A stretch of DNA of 35,361 nt, from assembly GCA_016185305.1 (NCBI GenBank), contig JACPNV010000016.1:58211-93571 (forward strand). The letters run 5' to 3'. The DNA is from Actinomycetota bacterium. GTDB lineage: Bacteria; Actinomycetota; Acidimicrobiia; Acidimicrobiales; Acidimicrobilacustridaceae. The translations under genes and the position numbers were made by a program. The notes beneath the pieces were generated by a model. That model made no database searches, was not told where the DNA came from, and was given only the letters and a program-made list of their open reading frames with translations. Every line of letters begins with the position of its first letter. The first letter of the stretch is position 1. This document shows positions 15,671-24,219 of the stretch, in pieces.

Positions 15671-16375
15671 CTACGGCGCCGCCGTCGTGGTCGGTGCCGG
15701 CGTCGTCACCGGCACCACGGTGGTGGTCGGTGCGGCCGAGGTTGACGGCGCCGTCGACAGGTCAGGCGCCGCGGCCGGAAGCGAGAGGTTCGGCGCCGGA
15801 GTGCTCGCGGGTGCGGCCGGGCTGCACACCTGCAGCAGGTCGACCACGAACACGAGCGGTTCGTTGGCGCCGATCTTGGGCGGGCTGCCCTTGTCGCCGT
15901 ACGCGAGGTCGGCCGGGATGACGAGGACGCGGCGGCCGCCGACCTTCATGCCGGCGATGCCTTGGTCCCAACCCTTGATCACCATGCCCTGGCCGAGGGT
16001 GAAGTCGAACGGTTCGGCGTTGCGGCTCCACGACGAGTCGAACTCGGTGCCGTCCTTCTGCAGCACGCCGACGTACTCCATCTTCACCGTGTCGCCGGCC
16101 TTGGCTTCGGCGCCGTCGCCGACCGTCACGTCGTTGGTCACGAGCTGGGTCGGCACGGGCTGCTGGTCGACCGTCGGCTTTTGGTCCGCGGGCGGCGGCG
16201 TGACGGTCGCGGGGGTGCAGTTCTGGGGCGTGGTCGAAGACGACGGCGCCGTCGCCGCCGCCTTGGCCGGGACGGTGAACGCGACCTCGGGCTCGGCGCC
16301 CTTGTTGGTACCGCACGCAGTGATGCCTGCGACGAGCACCACCAGCAACGCTGCAGGTGTGAGACGTCGGTTCAT
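15671..16375 (-). CDS. FKBP-type peptidyl-prolyl isomerase lipoprotein
   Basis: 234 residues. The N-terminus is a lipoprotein signal: basic MNRRLTP, a hydrophobic core, and lipobox ITAC with Cys21. A low-complexity Ala/Thr/Pro linker (30-78) leads to an FKBP domain at about 88-184: GDTVKMEYVGVLQKDGTEFDSS, FTLGQGMVIKGWDQGIAGMK, RRVLVIPADLAYGDKG and LVFVVDLLQV (in pieces). It should fold exported proteins at the outer face of the membrane. A Ser/Thr/Ala/Pro tail of about 45 residues with repeated TTT blocks follows, which is unusual. ATG 16375 has AAAGGGA 6 nt upstream; longer frames precede the signal peptide and are rejected. Confidence 0.92.
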   Translation of the reverse strand: MNRRLTPAALLVVLVAGITACGTNKGAEPEVAFTVPAKAAATAPSSSTTPQNCTPATVTPPPADQKPTVDQQPVPTQLVTNDVTVGDGAEAKAGDTVKMEYVGVLQKDGTEFDSSWSRNAEPFDFTLGQGMVIKGWDQGIAGMKVGGRRVLVIPADLAYGDKGSPPKIGANEPLVFVVDLLQVCSPAAPASTPAPNLSLPAAAPDLSTAPSTSAAPTTTVVPVTTPAPTTTAAP

Positions 16376-16506
16376 CGGATCCCTTTCTAAAAGCCGTGGA
16401 GGGCACGCTCGGCCATTCGGCTCGCACAACCTAGTGGTCGAGTCTGCCCGCGCGGCATCGCGGTGGATTTCACCCGGCGGTGGTGGTTCGCGACCATGTC
16501 GGGACG

Positions 16507-17061
16507 ATGCCCGTTCGGAAGACCAACCCGCGGACCGTGATCGTCGCGGTCGGCACGTTCGCCATCGGGGCGATCCTGGTCGTCGGGCTGTTCGTCTTCG
16601 CGGTCGGGCGGGCGTCGGAGTCGGGCAGGTTCGAGGTGAAGCTCGGGAGCGACACGTTCGACGCCGGCAGCAGCCAGCTCCGCGCCGAGTCGATCGCCGC
16701 TGACGGACCGTTCCTGTTCTCGGACGTGGCCGGCGGCCAGCGCGACATCTTCCTCCAGCACGAGGGCGACGACCCGAAGGCAGGGTGGTTGGCGTTCGAT
16801 GCCCGCAAGCCGGGCGAGCCCCGCGACTGCCAGCTCGTGTGGGAGAAAGGCGACAACCGGTTCCGCGACTCGTGCGACGGCACGTTCGTCGCCGCCAACG
16901 GCGAGGGGCTGCCCCGCTACCCGGTCGAAGTGAACGATCAGGGCAACGTGATCGTGAACCTCAACGCCGACAAGCCCAAGATCACGACGACGACGGTCCC
17001 GCCGGCGACGGATGAGATCTCGACCACCTCCACCATCAAGATCACCGGCGCCGGCCGTTGA
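16507..17061 (+). CDS. Single-pass membrane protein with degenerate Rieske-like domain
   Basis: 184 residues: a basic N-terminus, one membrane helix (about 11-33) and an exported domain ending in a Thr-rich tail. Residues 90-152 read like a Rieske fold: RDCQLVWEKGDNRF, then DSCDGTFVAANGEGLPRYPVEV and GNVIVNL (split here). The two cysteines (108 and 123) fall where a Rieske protein has its cluster Cys residues, but the paired His positions hold other residues, so no 2Fe-2S cluster is expected. The domain call is tentative. ATG 16507 is chosen over GTG 16480; both are open. Divergent from the FKBP gene, 17 bp from the convergent AMP-ligase stop. Confidence 0.7.
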   Translation: MPVRKTNPRTVIVAVGTFAIGAILVVGLFVFAVGRASESGRFEVKLGSDTFDAGSSQLRAESIAADGPFLFSDVAGGQRDIFLQHEGDDPKAGWLAFDARKPGEPRDCQLVWEKGDNRFRDSCDGTFVAANGEGLPRYPVEVNDQGNVIVNLNADKPKITTTTVPPATDEISTTSTIKITGAGR

Positions 17062-17078
17062 GCTGTTGACCTCGTCGG

Positions 17079-18593
17079 CTATTCGCCGAACAGTTCGATG
17101 AGCTCGCGCTTTTGCACCTTGTTGGTGCCGGTCCGCGGAAGCTGCTGCACGGCGACGACCCGCTTGGGCACCTTGTAGTCCGCGAGACGTTCGGCCGCCC
17201 ACTCCTCGAGTGCGAGCGACGCCAGGTCGGCGCCGTCCACGAGCCGCACCACGGCGGCGGGCACCTCGCCCAGCCGCTCGTCGGGAAGCCCGACGACGGC
17301 CGCTTCCAGTACGGAAGGATGCCGCTCGAGCGTCTCTTGCACCTCGAGCGCGTATACCGAATAGCCGCCGTGCTTGATGACATCCTTCTTCCGGCCGACG
17401 AACAGCACGGTGCCGAACGGGCCCCGGCGTGCGAGGTCACCGGTGCGGAGCCAGCCATCCGCGGTCACGGCGTCGGCTGTCGCCTCGGGCGAGTTCCAGT
17501 AGCCCTTGAGCACGCCGGGCCCTTGCACCCACAGCTCGCCGACCGCACCGCTCGAGACCTCGATGCCATCGTCGTCGACGACCTTCAACTTGTAGTTCGG
17601 TAGCTGGATGCCGACCGACTCGCCCAAGCCGAGCCCGATCAAAGGAGGCGAGAGCTTGGCCGCCACACCGCCGCCGACCTCGACCATCCCGTAGCCCTCG
17701 ACGAAGGTCGCCTCACCGAACGAGCCGGCGAACGGCAGCGTCATGGTCGCGCCCATCCGCTTGAACTTGAGCGCCAGATCGGCCGGCATGGCGTCGGCAC
17801 CCGAGCCCCAGATGCGCACGCAGCGAAGATCGCGATCCTCGGCGCGCGCTTCGAGCAGCATGCGGTACATCGCCGGCACACCGACGAACATCGTGGCCCG
17901 CCGGCTCTCGATGGCGTCGAGCACGTCGTCGGGACGGAACCGTGGGAGGACGTATGCGGGGATGCCGGCACAGGCCATCGCCATCAACACGGCGAACCCC
18001 ATGATGTGCGCGACCGGCAGCGCGAACACCGCTTCGTCTCGACGGAGGGCCGACGGCCATGCCACCCCCGCAACCACTTGGCCGACGAGAGCCTGGTGCG
18101 TGAGCGCCGCTCCCTTGGGCTGGCCCGTCGTGCCCGACGTGTAGAACAGCGCCGCGATGTCGCCGGGTTGCGCGGCCACCTGCTCGCTCAGCGGCTCCGC
18201 ACCATCGACCTCGTTGGCCGAGCGAACGATGAGCTTGGCCCCCGAGTCGCGCATGACGTGCTCGATCTCTTCGGGGCGCATCTGCTCGTTGACCGGCACT
18301 GGTATCGCACCCGCGCGCGACGCCGCCAGGCACAGAAGGAACATCTCGTAGCTGTTCGGTGTGGCGATCAGGATCCGATCGCCGGGCTCGCCGATCTTGC
18401 TCGCGATGCCGCCGCCCCACCGGTTGACGCGCTTGGCGGCTTGCACGTAGGTGATGCGGAGACCGCCATCGGCCTCCTCGACAAGGCGCCGCCCACCGTG
18501 GATGTCGGCGAGCGAGCCCATGATCGACCCCAGAGTCTCGTCGCGCCGGAAGATCATCTCCGCCCGCCGGAACGTGTTGACCGGGTTGAGCAT
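17079..18593 (-). CDS. AMP-dependent acyl-CoA synthetase / ligase (ANL superfamily)
   Basis: 504 residues. Activates a carboxylic acid with ATP to the acyl-AMP and then, probably, the CoA thioester. Motifs: P-loop FYTSGTTGQPKGAAL, ALPVAHIMGF, GYGMVEVGGG, the ribose-binding DGWLRTGDLARR and hinge VGRKKDVIKHGGYSVYALEV, and the catalytic Lys in GTNKVQKREL (cited in parts). Substrate unknown: fatty or aromatic acid. ATG 18593 has GGAGGAGGGG about 8 nt upstream. Downstream of the unknown 18646-19242 gene and the DUF2855 gene on the same strand, with 52 bp to the next gene; together they could be one transcript. Confidence 0.92.
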   Translation of the reverse strand: MLNPVNTFRRAEMIFRRDETLGSIMGSLADIHGGRRLVEEADGGLRITYVQAAKRVNRWGGGIASKIGEPGDRILIATPNSYEMFLLCLAASRAGAIPVPVNEQMRPEEIEHVMRDSGAKLIVRSANEVDGAEPLSEQVAAQPGDIAALFYTSGTTGQPKGAALTHQALVGQVVAGVAWPSALRRDEAVFALPVAHIMGFAVLMAMACAGIPAYVLPRFRPDDVLDAIESRRATMFVGVPAMYRMLLEARAEDRDLRCVRIWGSGADAMPADLALKFKRMGATMTLPFAGSFGEATFVEGYGMVEVGGGVAAKLSPPLIGLGLGESVGIQLPNYKLKVVDDDGIEVSSGAVGELWVQGPGVLKGYWNSPEATADAVTADGWLRTGDLARRGPFGTVLFVGRKKDVIKHGGYSVYALEVQETLERHPSVLEAAVVGLPDERLGEVPAAVVRLVDGADLASLALEEWAAERLADYKVPKRVVAVQQLPRTGTNKVQKRELIELFGE

Positions 18594-18645
18594 CGCCGGC
18601 CCCTCCTCCTCGTACCCGCGAAACGTTTACCCGCAAAGGGCTCAG

Positions 18646-19242
18646 TCACGCCAGTTCGAGGGCGACCAGTGCGGCGAGCGCGGCGTGCTTGTGGTCCTTC
18701 TGCCATGGCGACCCGACCGTCTTGCCCAAAGCAGCCACGGCTCCTGCGGCCGCAGCTGCATCCCAGCCGAGGTGATCGTGTACGAGATCGTCGAGTTGCT
18801 TCGGCGGGACGAGCTCGACGGGGATGCCCGCATCGACCGCCGCCTCGACGAGCGCGTCGCGGTACAGGGCCCCCTCGGCTGCGTGCATCAGGGCGTGGGA
18901 CGCGAGCACCTTCGCCACCGCGTCGGGGATGGACCGGGGCTGGCCCAGCACAGCAAGCGAAGCCAGGTCGTAGCCCGCACCGCCCAACTCGTCCTGCAGC
19001 GCCAGGACCTGCTCGCCCGCCCGGACGCGGGCATCCGCGACGACCTCCTCCACGATCCGCGCCTGCTCCGCCGGATCATCGACGTCTTGCGCGGCGTGGT
19101 AGGGCGCGCGGGGCAGCGCGGGGTCGAGCAGCTCGACCCGCCGTCGCAGGACGACGGCCGGCGCGCTCGCCCCGCCCGCGATCGCCACACTCACCGCCCA
19201 TCCGGTGTGAACGCTCATGCCGACCGCGGCGGTGCTGGCCAT
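18646..19242 (-). CDS. Conserved-looking protein of unknown function
   Basis: 198 residues, no signal peptide and no clear membrane segment; not recognised. Ala-rich, with notable stretches GWAVSVAIAGGASAPAVVLRRR near the start, PYHAAQDVDDPAEQARIVEE, ASHALMHAAEGALYRDALVE (two His and a Glu in HALMHAAEG) and a basic end GSPWQKDHKHAALAALVALE. An RNase H-like fold is conceivable from the strand-rich opening and the terminal Lys/His helix, but I cannot support it. ATG 19242 lies 3 nt after the DUF2855 stop, so the genes are coupled. An in-frame ATG at 19218 is an alternative. Confidence 0.7.
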   Translation of the reverse strand: MASTAAVGMSVHTGWAVSVAIAGGASAPAVVLRRRVELLDPALPRAPYHAAQDVDDPAEQARIVEEVVADARVRAGEQVLALQDELGGAGYDLASLAVLGQPRSIPDAVAKVLASHALMHAAEGALYRDALVEAAVDAGIPVELVPPKQLDDLVHDHLGWDAAAAAGAVAALGKTVGSPWQKDHKHAALAALVALELA

Positions 19243-19245
19243 GGC

Positions 19246-20328
19246 CTACTCGCCGAGCGCCAGCACCACACCGCGCGTCGGGTCGGCGTTGCCCCGCAGC
19301 GAATCGACGTACACCTGCTCGACCGCCTCAGGACCACTGGCCTCCTCGATGGTGAACCAGGTGTCGACCCACGTCAGGAAGCGCGCCCAACCTTCGCCGA
19401 CCGACGTGTCGAGGCTCGCCTGGCCCTGGGCGTCGACCCGCTTGCGGATCTGGTCGGGCGCGAAGAAGAACGCCGGCGCCGGCCCCTTCAGCTCGCCTTC
19501 GACCGGGAACGCGTCCCAGTGGGTTCCGCCGACGAAGCAGGAGTACAGAAGCTTGTCGTCGAGGTGCTCATGCACCGCGTGGCGGACGGCGGAGTCGCCG
19601 GCCATGTCGACGAAGATGCTCGGACGGCGGGCGAGCTCTTTCGCCTCGCCGTACTCCAACACCTGCGCGTAGATGCCGAGCGACTCGACGAAGGCACGGT
19701 TGCGGGCCGAGGTCAGTGCGATCGGGTCGACACCGTCGCGCCCGACGAGGAAGAACGCCGTGCTGATCGCGGTCTTGCTCGATGCGCTCGCGAGCACGAC
19801 CGCTTCCGCGCCCCAGAAGTTGCTGCCGCCGAGCAAGTCGTCGATGAGGAAGCCCGTGAAGAACAGTGGCCAGAACAGCATCCGCTCTCGCTCGCGATGC
19901 GGGTCGTACGCCGGGTCGCTGGCCGTGAAGGTGTACTGGTTATAGGTCGGCGGGAGGACCTGGCGGTGCGGCGTCGCATCGGCGAAGCGCCGCTCGTCGA
20001 CTCGCACCGGCTGCACGATGAGGTGCGACGACATCGGCAGGTAGCCATAGACCCGGGCACCCTCCGCCACGTCAGGGTGCTTGCTCTGCTCGACGTCGGC
20101 GAACCCCCACACGGGGACCCGACCCCAGGGCTCTTCGGTCGGGAAGAACTTCCAGTAGCCCAGCATGTCGCCGAACGCCGCGTAGGTGATGTTGTTGGCG
20201 GTGAACCCGAACCGGTCGACGCGGAGCAGCACCTGGCCGTCGAGCAGATCAGCCACCTCCGAGGTGACGATGCGAATGTTGTCCAGCTCACCCCGATGGA
20301 CCTCGAAGCTCGTGATGGTCGTGGACAT
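19246..20328 (-). CDS. DUF2855 family protein (MDR-like fold)
   Basis: 360 residues. The N-terminal run VLLRVDRFGFTANNITYAAFGD, then GYWKFFPTEEPWGRVPVWGFADVE, is the DUF2855 signature, and a Rossmann-like centre (EAVVLASASSKTAISTAFFL) suggests a relative of medium-chain dehydrogenases. Several members are annotated only by this domain number; the substrate is unknown. ATG 20328 has GGAGGGG about 7 nt upstream. It lies 54 bp downstream of pcrA and 3 nt upstream of the next unknown gene; the following gene is an acyl-CoA ligase-like enzyme, so a small catabolic or acyl-activating pathway is possible. Confidence 0.85.
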   Translation of the reverse strand: MSTTITSFEVHRGELDNIRIVTSEVADLLDGQVLLRVDRFGFTANNITYAAFGDMLGYWKFFPTEEPWGRVPVWGFADVEQSKHPDVAEGARVYGYLPMSSHLIVQPVRVDERRFADATPHRQVLPPTYNQYTFTASDPAYDPHRERERMLFWPLFFTGFLIDDLLGGSNFWGAEAVVLASASSKTAISTAFFLVGRDGVDPIALTSARNRAFVESLGIYAQVLEYGEAKELARRPSIFVDMAGDSAVRHAVHEHLDDKLLYSCFVGGTHWDAFPVEGELKGPAPAFFFAPDQIRKRVDAQGQASLDTSVGEGWARFLTWVDTWFTIEEASGPEAVEQVYVDSLRGNADPTRGVVLALGE

Positions 20329-20382
20329 CCGCGTCCCCTCCCTGCGCGTTCGACCTGCGCGCGAACTCTAACCCCACGCGTC

Positions 20383-22875
20383 TCAGAGCTTCTCGAGGGG
20401 CGCCCAGCTCAGCAGGAGCCGCTTCTCGCCCGCCCCCCCGAACCGCACGACGGCTTCTGCCTTGTCGCCTTGGCCGTCGATGTCGAGCACGACACCCTCA
20501 CCCCACTTGGCGTGCCGCACGTCGTCGCCGACCTTGATGCCGAGCCGATCGGCGCCGGAGGGCTGGGGAGCCTTCGGCTTCAGCGCGGCGTCGACCACCC
20601 GCTCGCGGTGCGTGTCCCAGGTGCGGTCGTCGTCGTCGGGGTCAAATGAACCGTAGGGCCGGCGCCCGGTGGGCTCGCCGTCGTGCCCCCACCTCGAGTG
20701 GCCGCCCTGCCTCCGCGAACCGCGCCGGTAGCCCTGCACCTCGTTGACCAAACCCGTGGGGATCTCGTCGAGGAAGCGGCTCGGCGGGTTGTACTGCGTG
20801 CTGCCGAACAGCGTGCGCGACCACGCGTGGGTGAGGTACAGGCGCTGCTTGGCGCGGGTGATGCCGACGTAGGCGAGGCGCCGCTCTTCCTCGAGCTGTG
20901 CGGGCTCGCCGATCGAGCGGAGATGGGGGAACACCCCGTCCTCCAGACCGGCGACGAACACGGCGGGGTACTCGAGGCCCTTCGCCGAGTGCAGGGTCAT
21001 GAGCACGACCGACGACTCGTCGTCGATCTCCAGGTCGTCGGTGTCGGCGACGAGGGAGACCTGCTCGAGGAACGCATCGACGGTCTCGAACTCCTGGGCC
21101 GCGCCGATCAGCTCGGACAGGTTCTCGAGCCTCCCCTCGGCCTCGACCGAGTGCTCACGCTCGAGGTCGCGCACGTAGCCCGAGCGATCGAGCAGCTCCT
21201 GCAGCACCATCGCCGGCCCGTCCTCGACGTACGCTCGCGCCCCGTCGATAACGTTGAGGTACTGCTGGATGCCTTTGGCGGCCTTGCCGCTCACGCCTGC
21301 CTCGTCGGCCCGGCGCAGCGCGTCGAGGAACGTCACGCCGCGGCCCGCAGCGAAGGTGTCAAGCTTCGCCACCGAGCTGTCGCCCACCCCTCGCTTCGGC
21401 ACGTTCAAGACGCGCTTGATGCTCACCTCGTCGGCGGGGTTCACGACCGCGCGGAGGTAGGCGAGCGCGTCCTTGACCTCGCGCCGGTCATAGAAGCGCG
21501 TTCCGCCGATGACCTTGTAGGGAATGCCGCTGCGCATGAGCTGCTCTTCGATCACGCGGCTCTGCGCGTTCGTGCGGTAGAAGACAGAGATGTCGCCCCA
21601 GCGGCAGTCGCCCGAGTCGTGCAGCGTCGACATCTGGTGGGCGATCCACTGGCCCTCGTCGGTCTCGTCGTCAGCTTCGTACTTCACGATCGCATCGCCA
21701 TGGCCCGAGTCGGTCCAGAGCTCTTTGGGTTTGCGCCCGAGGTTGTTGGCGATGACGGCGTTGGCCGCGTCGAGGATCGTCTGCGTCGACCGGTAGTTCT
21801 GCTCGAGCACGATCACGGTCGCGTCGGGGAACGCATCCTCGAACTGCAGGATGTTCCGGATGTCGGCGCCCCGGAAGTTGTAGATGGACTGATCGCTGTC
21901 GCCGACGACGCAGACGTTGTGGTGCTCGGCGCCTAGCAACAGCACGAGCTCGTTCTGGACGGAGTTGGTGTCCTGGTACTCGTCGACGAGGATGTAGCGG
22001 AAGCGGTTCTGGTAGTGCTGCAGGACGTCGGGATGGGTCTTGAACAGCTCGACGGTCTTGGCGAGCAGATCGTCGAAGTCCATCGCGCCGGCTTTGAGGA
22101 GCCGGGCCTGGTACTCGCGGTACACCTTGGCGATCTTGCGCTCGAAGATGCCCTTGGCGTTGGTCTCGTATTCGTCGACCCCGACGCCCTCGTTCTTGGC
22201 AGCCGAGATCGTGGCATGCACTGTTCGAGGCGGGAACTTCTTCGGGTCGAGGTTCTGGTCGCGCACGACATAGCCCGTGAGTCGCTGCGCGTCGGCCTGG
22301 TCATAGATCGTGAAGCTCGACGGGTAGCCGATCGCCTTGCCGTCGCGGCGGAGTATGCGCACGCACGCCGAGTGGAACGTCGACACCCACATGCGATGGG
22401 CGACGCGGCCGACGAGCTTCGCGACCCGAGCCTTCATCTCGTCCGCGGCCTTGTTGGTGAACGTGATGGCGAGGATCTCGAACGGCGAGACCCCGCTGTC
22501 GCGGATGAGATGCGCTATGCGGTGGGTGAGGACCCGGGTCTTGCCCGACCCGGCGCCGGCCACCACGAGGAGCGGGCCGTCCTCGTGGATCACCGCCTCG
22601 AGCTGCACCGGATTGAGACCATCGAGCAGATCGGCCCGGTGCGCACCGGCAAGGGCGTCGGCGTCGTCCGCGTAGGAATCCACAGGCACCACGCTGTCAT
22701 CGGACGGATCGATGTTCGCTATGACCTTGACGTTCTCTTCCAGCCCGGTGTTGTCCCCAACATCGTCCCCAACGTTGTCCCCAGCCCTGTCCTCTTGACG
22801 CCGGGACGGCGCCCGGAGCTCGGGCCGCGCCGGCTCACCATCGCGCGACGGGAAGAGCTCTTGCTGATCGGACAT
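20383..22875 (-). CDS. pcrA: ATP-dependent DNA helicase PcrA/UvrD
   Basis: Superfamily 1A 3'-5' helicase in nucleotide excision repair and removal of RecA or stalled polymerase. 830 residues from ATG 22875. Motifs in order: Q-motif LNPVQLEAVIHEDG, Walker A GAGSGKTRVLTHRI (107-120), FTNKAADEMKARV, ILVDEYQDTNSVQ, VGDSDQSIYNFRGAD, VLEQNYRSTQTIL, YKVIGGTRFYDRREVKDALAYL (in pieces), VVLMTLHSAKGLEYP and YVGITRAKQRLYLTHA. The C-terminal VRHAKWGEGVVLDIDG matches the PcrA tudor-like domain that contacts RNA polymerase in other species. The first 80 residues are acidic and disordered, with a GDNVGDDVGDNTG stretch from an imperfect 12-bp DNA repeat near 22749-22785. A 22-residue upstream extension is rejected as unlike the family. 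Confidence 0.96.
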   Translation of the reverse strand: MSDQQELFPSRDGEPARPELRAPSRRQEDRAGDNVGDDVGDNTGLEENVKVIANIDPSDDSVVPVDSYADDADALAGAHRADLLDGLNPVQLEAVIHEDGPLLVVAGAGSGKTRVLTHRIAHLIRDSGVSPFEILAITFTNKAADEMKARVAKLVGRVAHRMWVSTFHSACVRILRRDGKAIGYPSSFTIYDQADAQRLTGYVVRDQNLDPKKFPPRTVHATISAAKNEGVGVDEYETNAKGIFERKIAKVYREYQARLLKAGAMDFDDLLAKTVELFKTHPDVLQHYQNRFRYILVDEYQDTNSVQNELVLLLGAEHHNVCVVGDSDQSIYNFRGADIRNILQFEDAFPDATVIVLEQNYRSTQTILDAANAVIANNLGRKPKELWTDSGHGDAIVKYEADDETDEGQWIAHQMSTLHDSGDCRWGDISVFYRTNAQSRVIEEQLMRSGIPYKVIGGTRFYDRREVKDALAYLRAVVNPADEVSIKRVLNVPKRGVGDSSVAKLDTFAAGRGVTFLDALRRADEAGVSGKAAKGIQQYLNVIDGARAYVEDGPAMVLQELLDRSGYVRDLEREHSVEAEGRLENLSELIGAAQEFETVDAFLEQVSLVADTDDLEIDDESSVVLMTLHSAKGLEYPAVFVAGLEDGVFPHLRSIGEPAQLEEERRLAYVGITRAKQRLYLTHAWSRTLFGSTQYNPPSRFLDEIPTGLVNEVQGYRRGSRRQGGHSRWGHDGEPTGRRPYGSFDPDDDDRTWDTHRERVVDAALKPKAPQPSGADRLGIKVGDDVRHAKWGEGVVLDIDGQGDKAEAVVRFGGAGEKRLLLSWAPLEKL

Positions 22876-22948
22876 CGAGAGCAACCCTACCCAGGCGCGA
22901 TGACTGGCCCTTCCCGCCGAAACGGCGCGTGGTGCCGCCAAGGCGCCG

Positions 22949-23134
22949 TCAGGACAGACCGCTCCCGACGCTGCTGAACTTGCTCGACACCGACTTCCCG
23001 AAGAAGGTCACCGCGAGGACCGTGACCATGGCGATCAGCGCGACGAGCAGGGCGTACTCGATGAGGTTCGCACCCCGGTCACCGACCCGAAGATGCCCGA
23101 TGAACCACGCCGTCCCGAACTCGAACACAACCAT
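22949..23134 (-). CDS. Flp/TadE-type pilin (class III type IVb prepilin)
   Basis: 61 residues. The segment VGDRGANLIEYALLVALIAMV has the Flp prepilin layout: cleavage after Gly21, then Ala at +1 and Glu26 at +5, followed by a hydrophobic helix and a short polar end (FFGKSVSSKFSSVGSGLS). After cleavage the mature subunit would have 40 residues. The leader is longer and less basic than usual. ATG 23134 has AGGAG 8 nt upstream. No tad secretion genes are in the window, so this is an orphan pilin lying between pcrA and the dienelactone hydrolase gene. Confidence 0.88.
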   Translation of the reverse strand: MVVFEFGTAWFIGHLRVGDRGANLIEYALLVALIAMVTVLAVTFFGKSVSSKFSSVGSGLS

Positions 23135-23273
23135 AACGAGGCTCCTCTGTCCTGTCTCTGGACACGGTAAAGTCCACAAGCCGTCGATGAGAAATCGCTG
23201 AGGGTAGCCGCGAGGGTACCGCTCGCCGGTTCAGCTCCATCCGTCAGCCCCATCGGACGAGACCGCGGACCCC

Positions 23274-24098
23274 TCAGAGCAGGCGGTCGCGGAAGAAGTC
23301 GAGCACCTGGTTCAGCGCGTCGTGGGTGGGATGACCGGGCTCGTCGACGAGGTCTTCGGTGAGCACCGAGTGCGCCGACCGGCGGATCCCGAACTCGTTG
23401 CCCTTCGAGGAATCGATCTCGACGCCGACGAAGTTGTCTCCCAGCTCGTCGCGCAACCGCTCGAACCGTCGCCCGGGCGAGAGCTTGTCGCCGGTGAAGC
23501 GCACGCCGAGCACGCAGAGGTCGTCGGTCTCGCACCGCTTCTTGACCATGGCGAGGTCGGCGTCGGAGAGGTGGAGGTCGAACGCGCGCTTGCCCGTCGA
23601 CGGGATCGGCAGCGACGGTTGGGACAGCACTGGGGCCATCAGATGCTCGTCGACCGCCATCCCCAGCGCGAACCCGCCAGTGAAGCACATGCCGACGGCC
23701 CCGACGCCCTTGCCGCCGCACTTGGCGTACTCGTCGCGCGACAACGCCCGCAGCCACTCGCTGATGGGCTCGGTCGCCCGGGTGGCGAGCGCGCGGAACT
23801 CCTTGGAGACGCACGCGGGCCCGAGCGACTGAAGGCTGTAGCCGACCCGCGGTCGCCCGCTCTTCGCGACCGAGGCTTGGCCGGGCACGCCGAAGAGGTG
23901 GGGCATGACCGCGGTGCAGCCGATGCCTGCTACCCGGCGGGCGAACGCCGCGACCTTGGGGGTGATGCCGGGGATCTCGGCCATCACGATGACCGCCGGT
24001 CCGTCCCCCTTCCGGTACACGCTCCGCGTCTTGCCGTCATGGCTGAACGTCGTCTTCTCGAAGTCGTCGAGCGGGTCGTCACCGTCGTCTGGTCGCAT
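23274..24098 (-). CDS. Dienelactone hydrolase family protein
   Basis: 274 residues, alpha/beta hydrolase of the dienelactone hydrolase class. The triad can be placed: nucleophile Cys138 in GAVGMCFTGGFAL, Asp204 in RFTGDKLSP and His243 in SAHSVL; the gating Glu41 lies in VIVMAEIPGITPK, as in the Pseudomonas enzyme. It may open lactone rings in aromatic catabolism, but many homologues have other ester substrates. ATG 24098 is preferred because the 50 upstream residues in the open frame are low-complexity and overlap the divergent promoter region. Divergent from the LLM oxidoreductase gene at 24220. Confidence 0.88.
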   Translation of the reverse strand: MRPDDGDDPLDDFEKTTFSHDGKTRSVYRKGDGPAVIVMAEIPGITPKVAAFARRVAGIGCTAVMPHLFGVPGQASVAKSGRPRVGYSLQSLGPACVSKEFRALATRATEPISEWLRALSRDEYAKCGGKGVGAVGMCFTGGFALGMAVDEHLMAPVLSQPSLPIPSTGKRAFDLHLSDADLAMVKKRCETDDLCVLGVRFTGDKLSPGRRFERLRDELGDNFVGVEIDSSKGNEFGIRRSAHSVLTEDLVDEPGHPTHDALNQVLDFFRDRLL

Positions 24099-24219
24099 CG
24101 CCGCAGTATTGCCCACGCGGGCACTCGGCGGCCGGCCGGCGGCGCGACGGCCGGTCGCGTGGACAGCGTCGTGTCGAAACCGCGTAACCGGTGCCCGGCC
24201 GGGCCAGTCTGAACGGTTC

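Noticed and set aside
20683..21936. 417-codon plus-strand frame opposite pcrA.
   Set aside because: Antisense shadow; all helicase motifs are on the minus strand.
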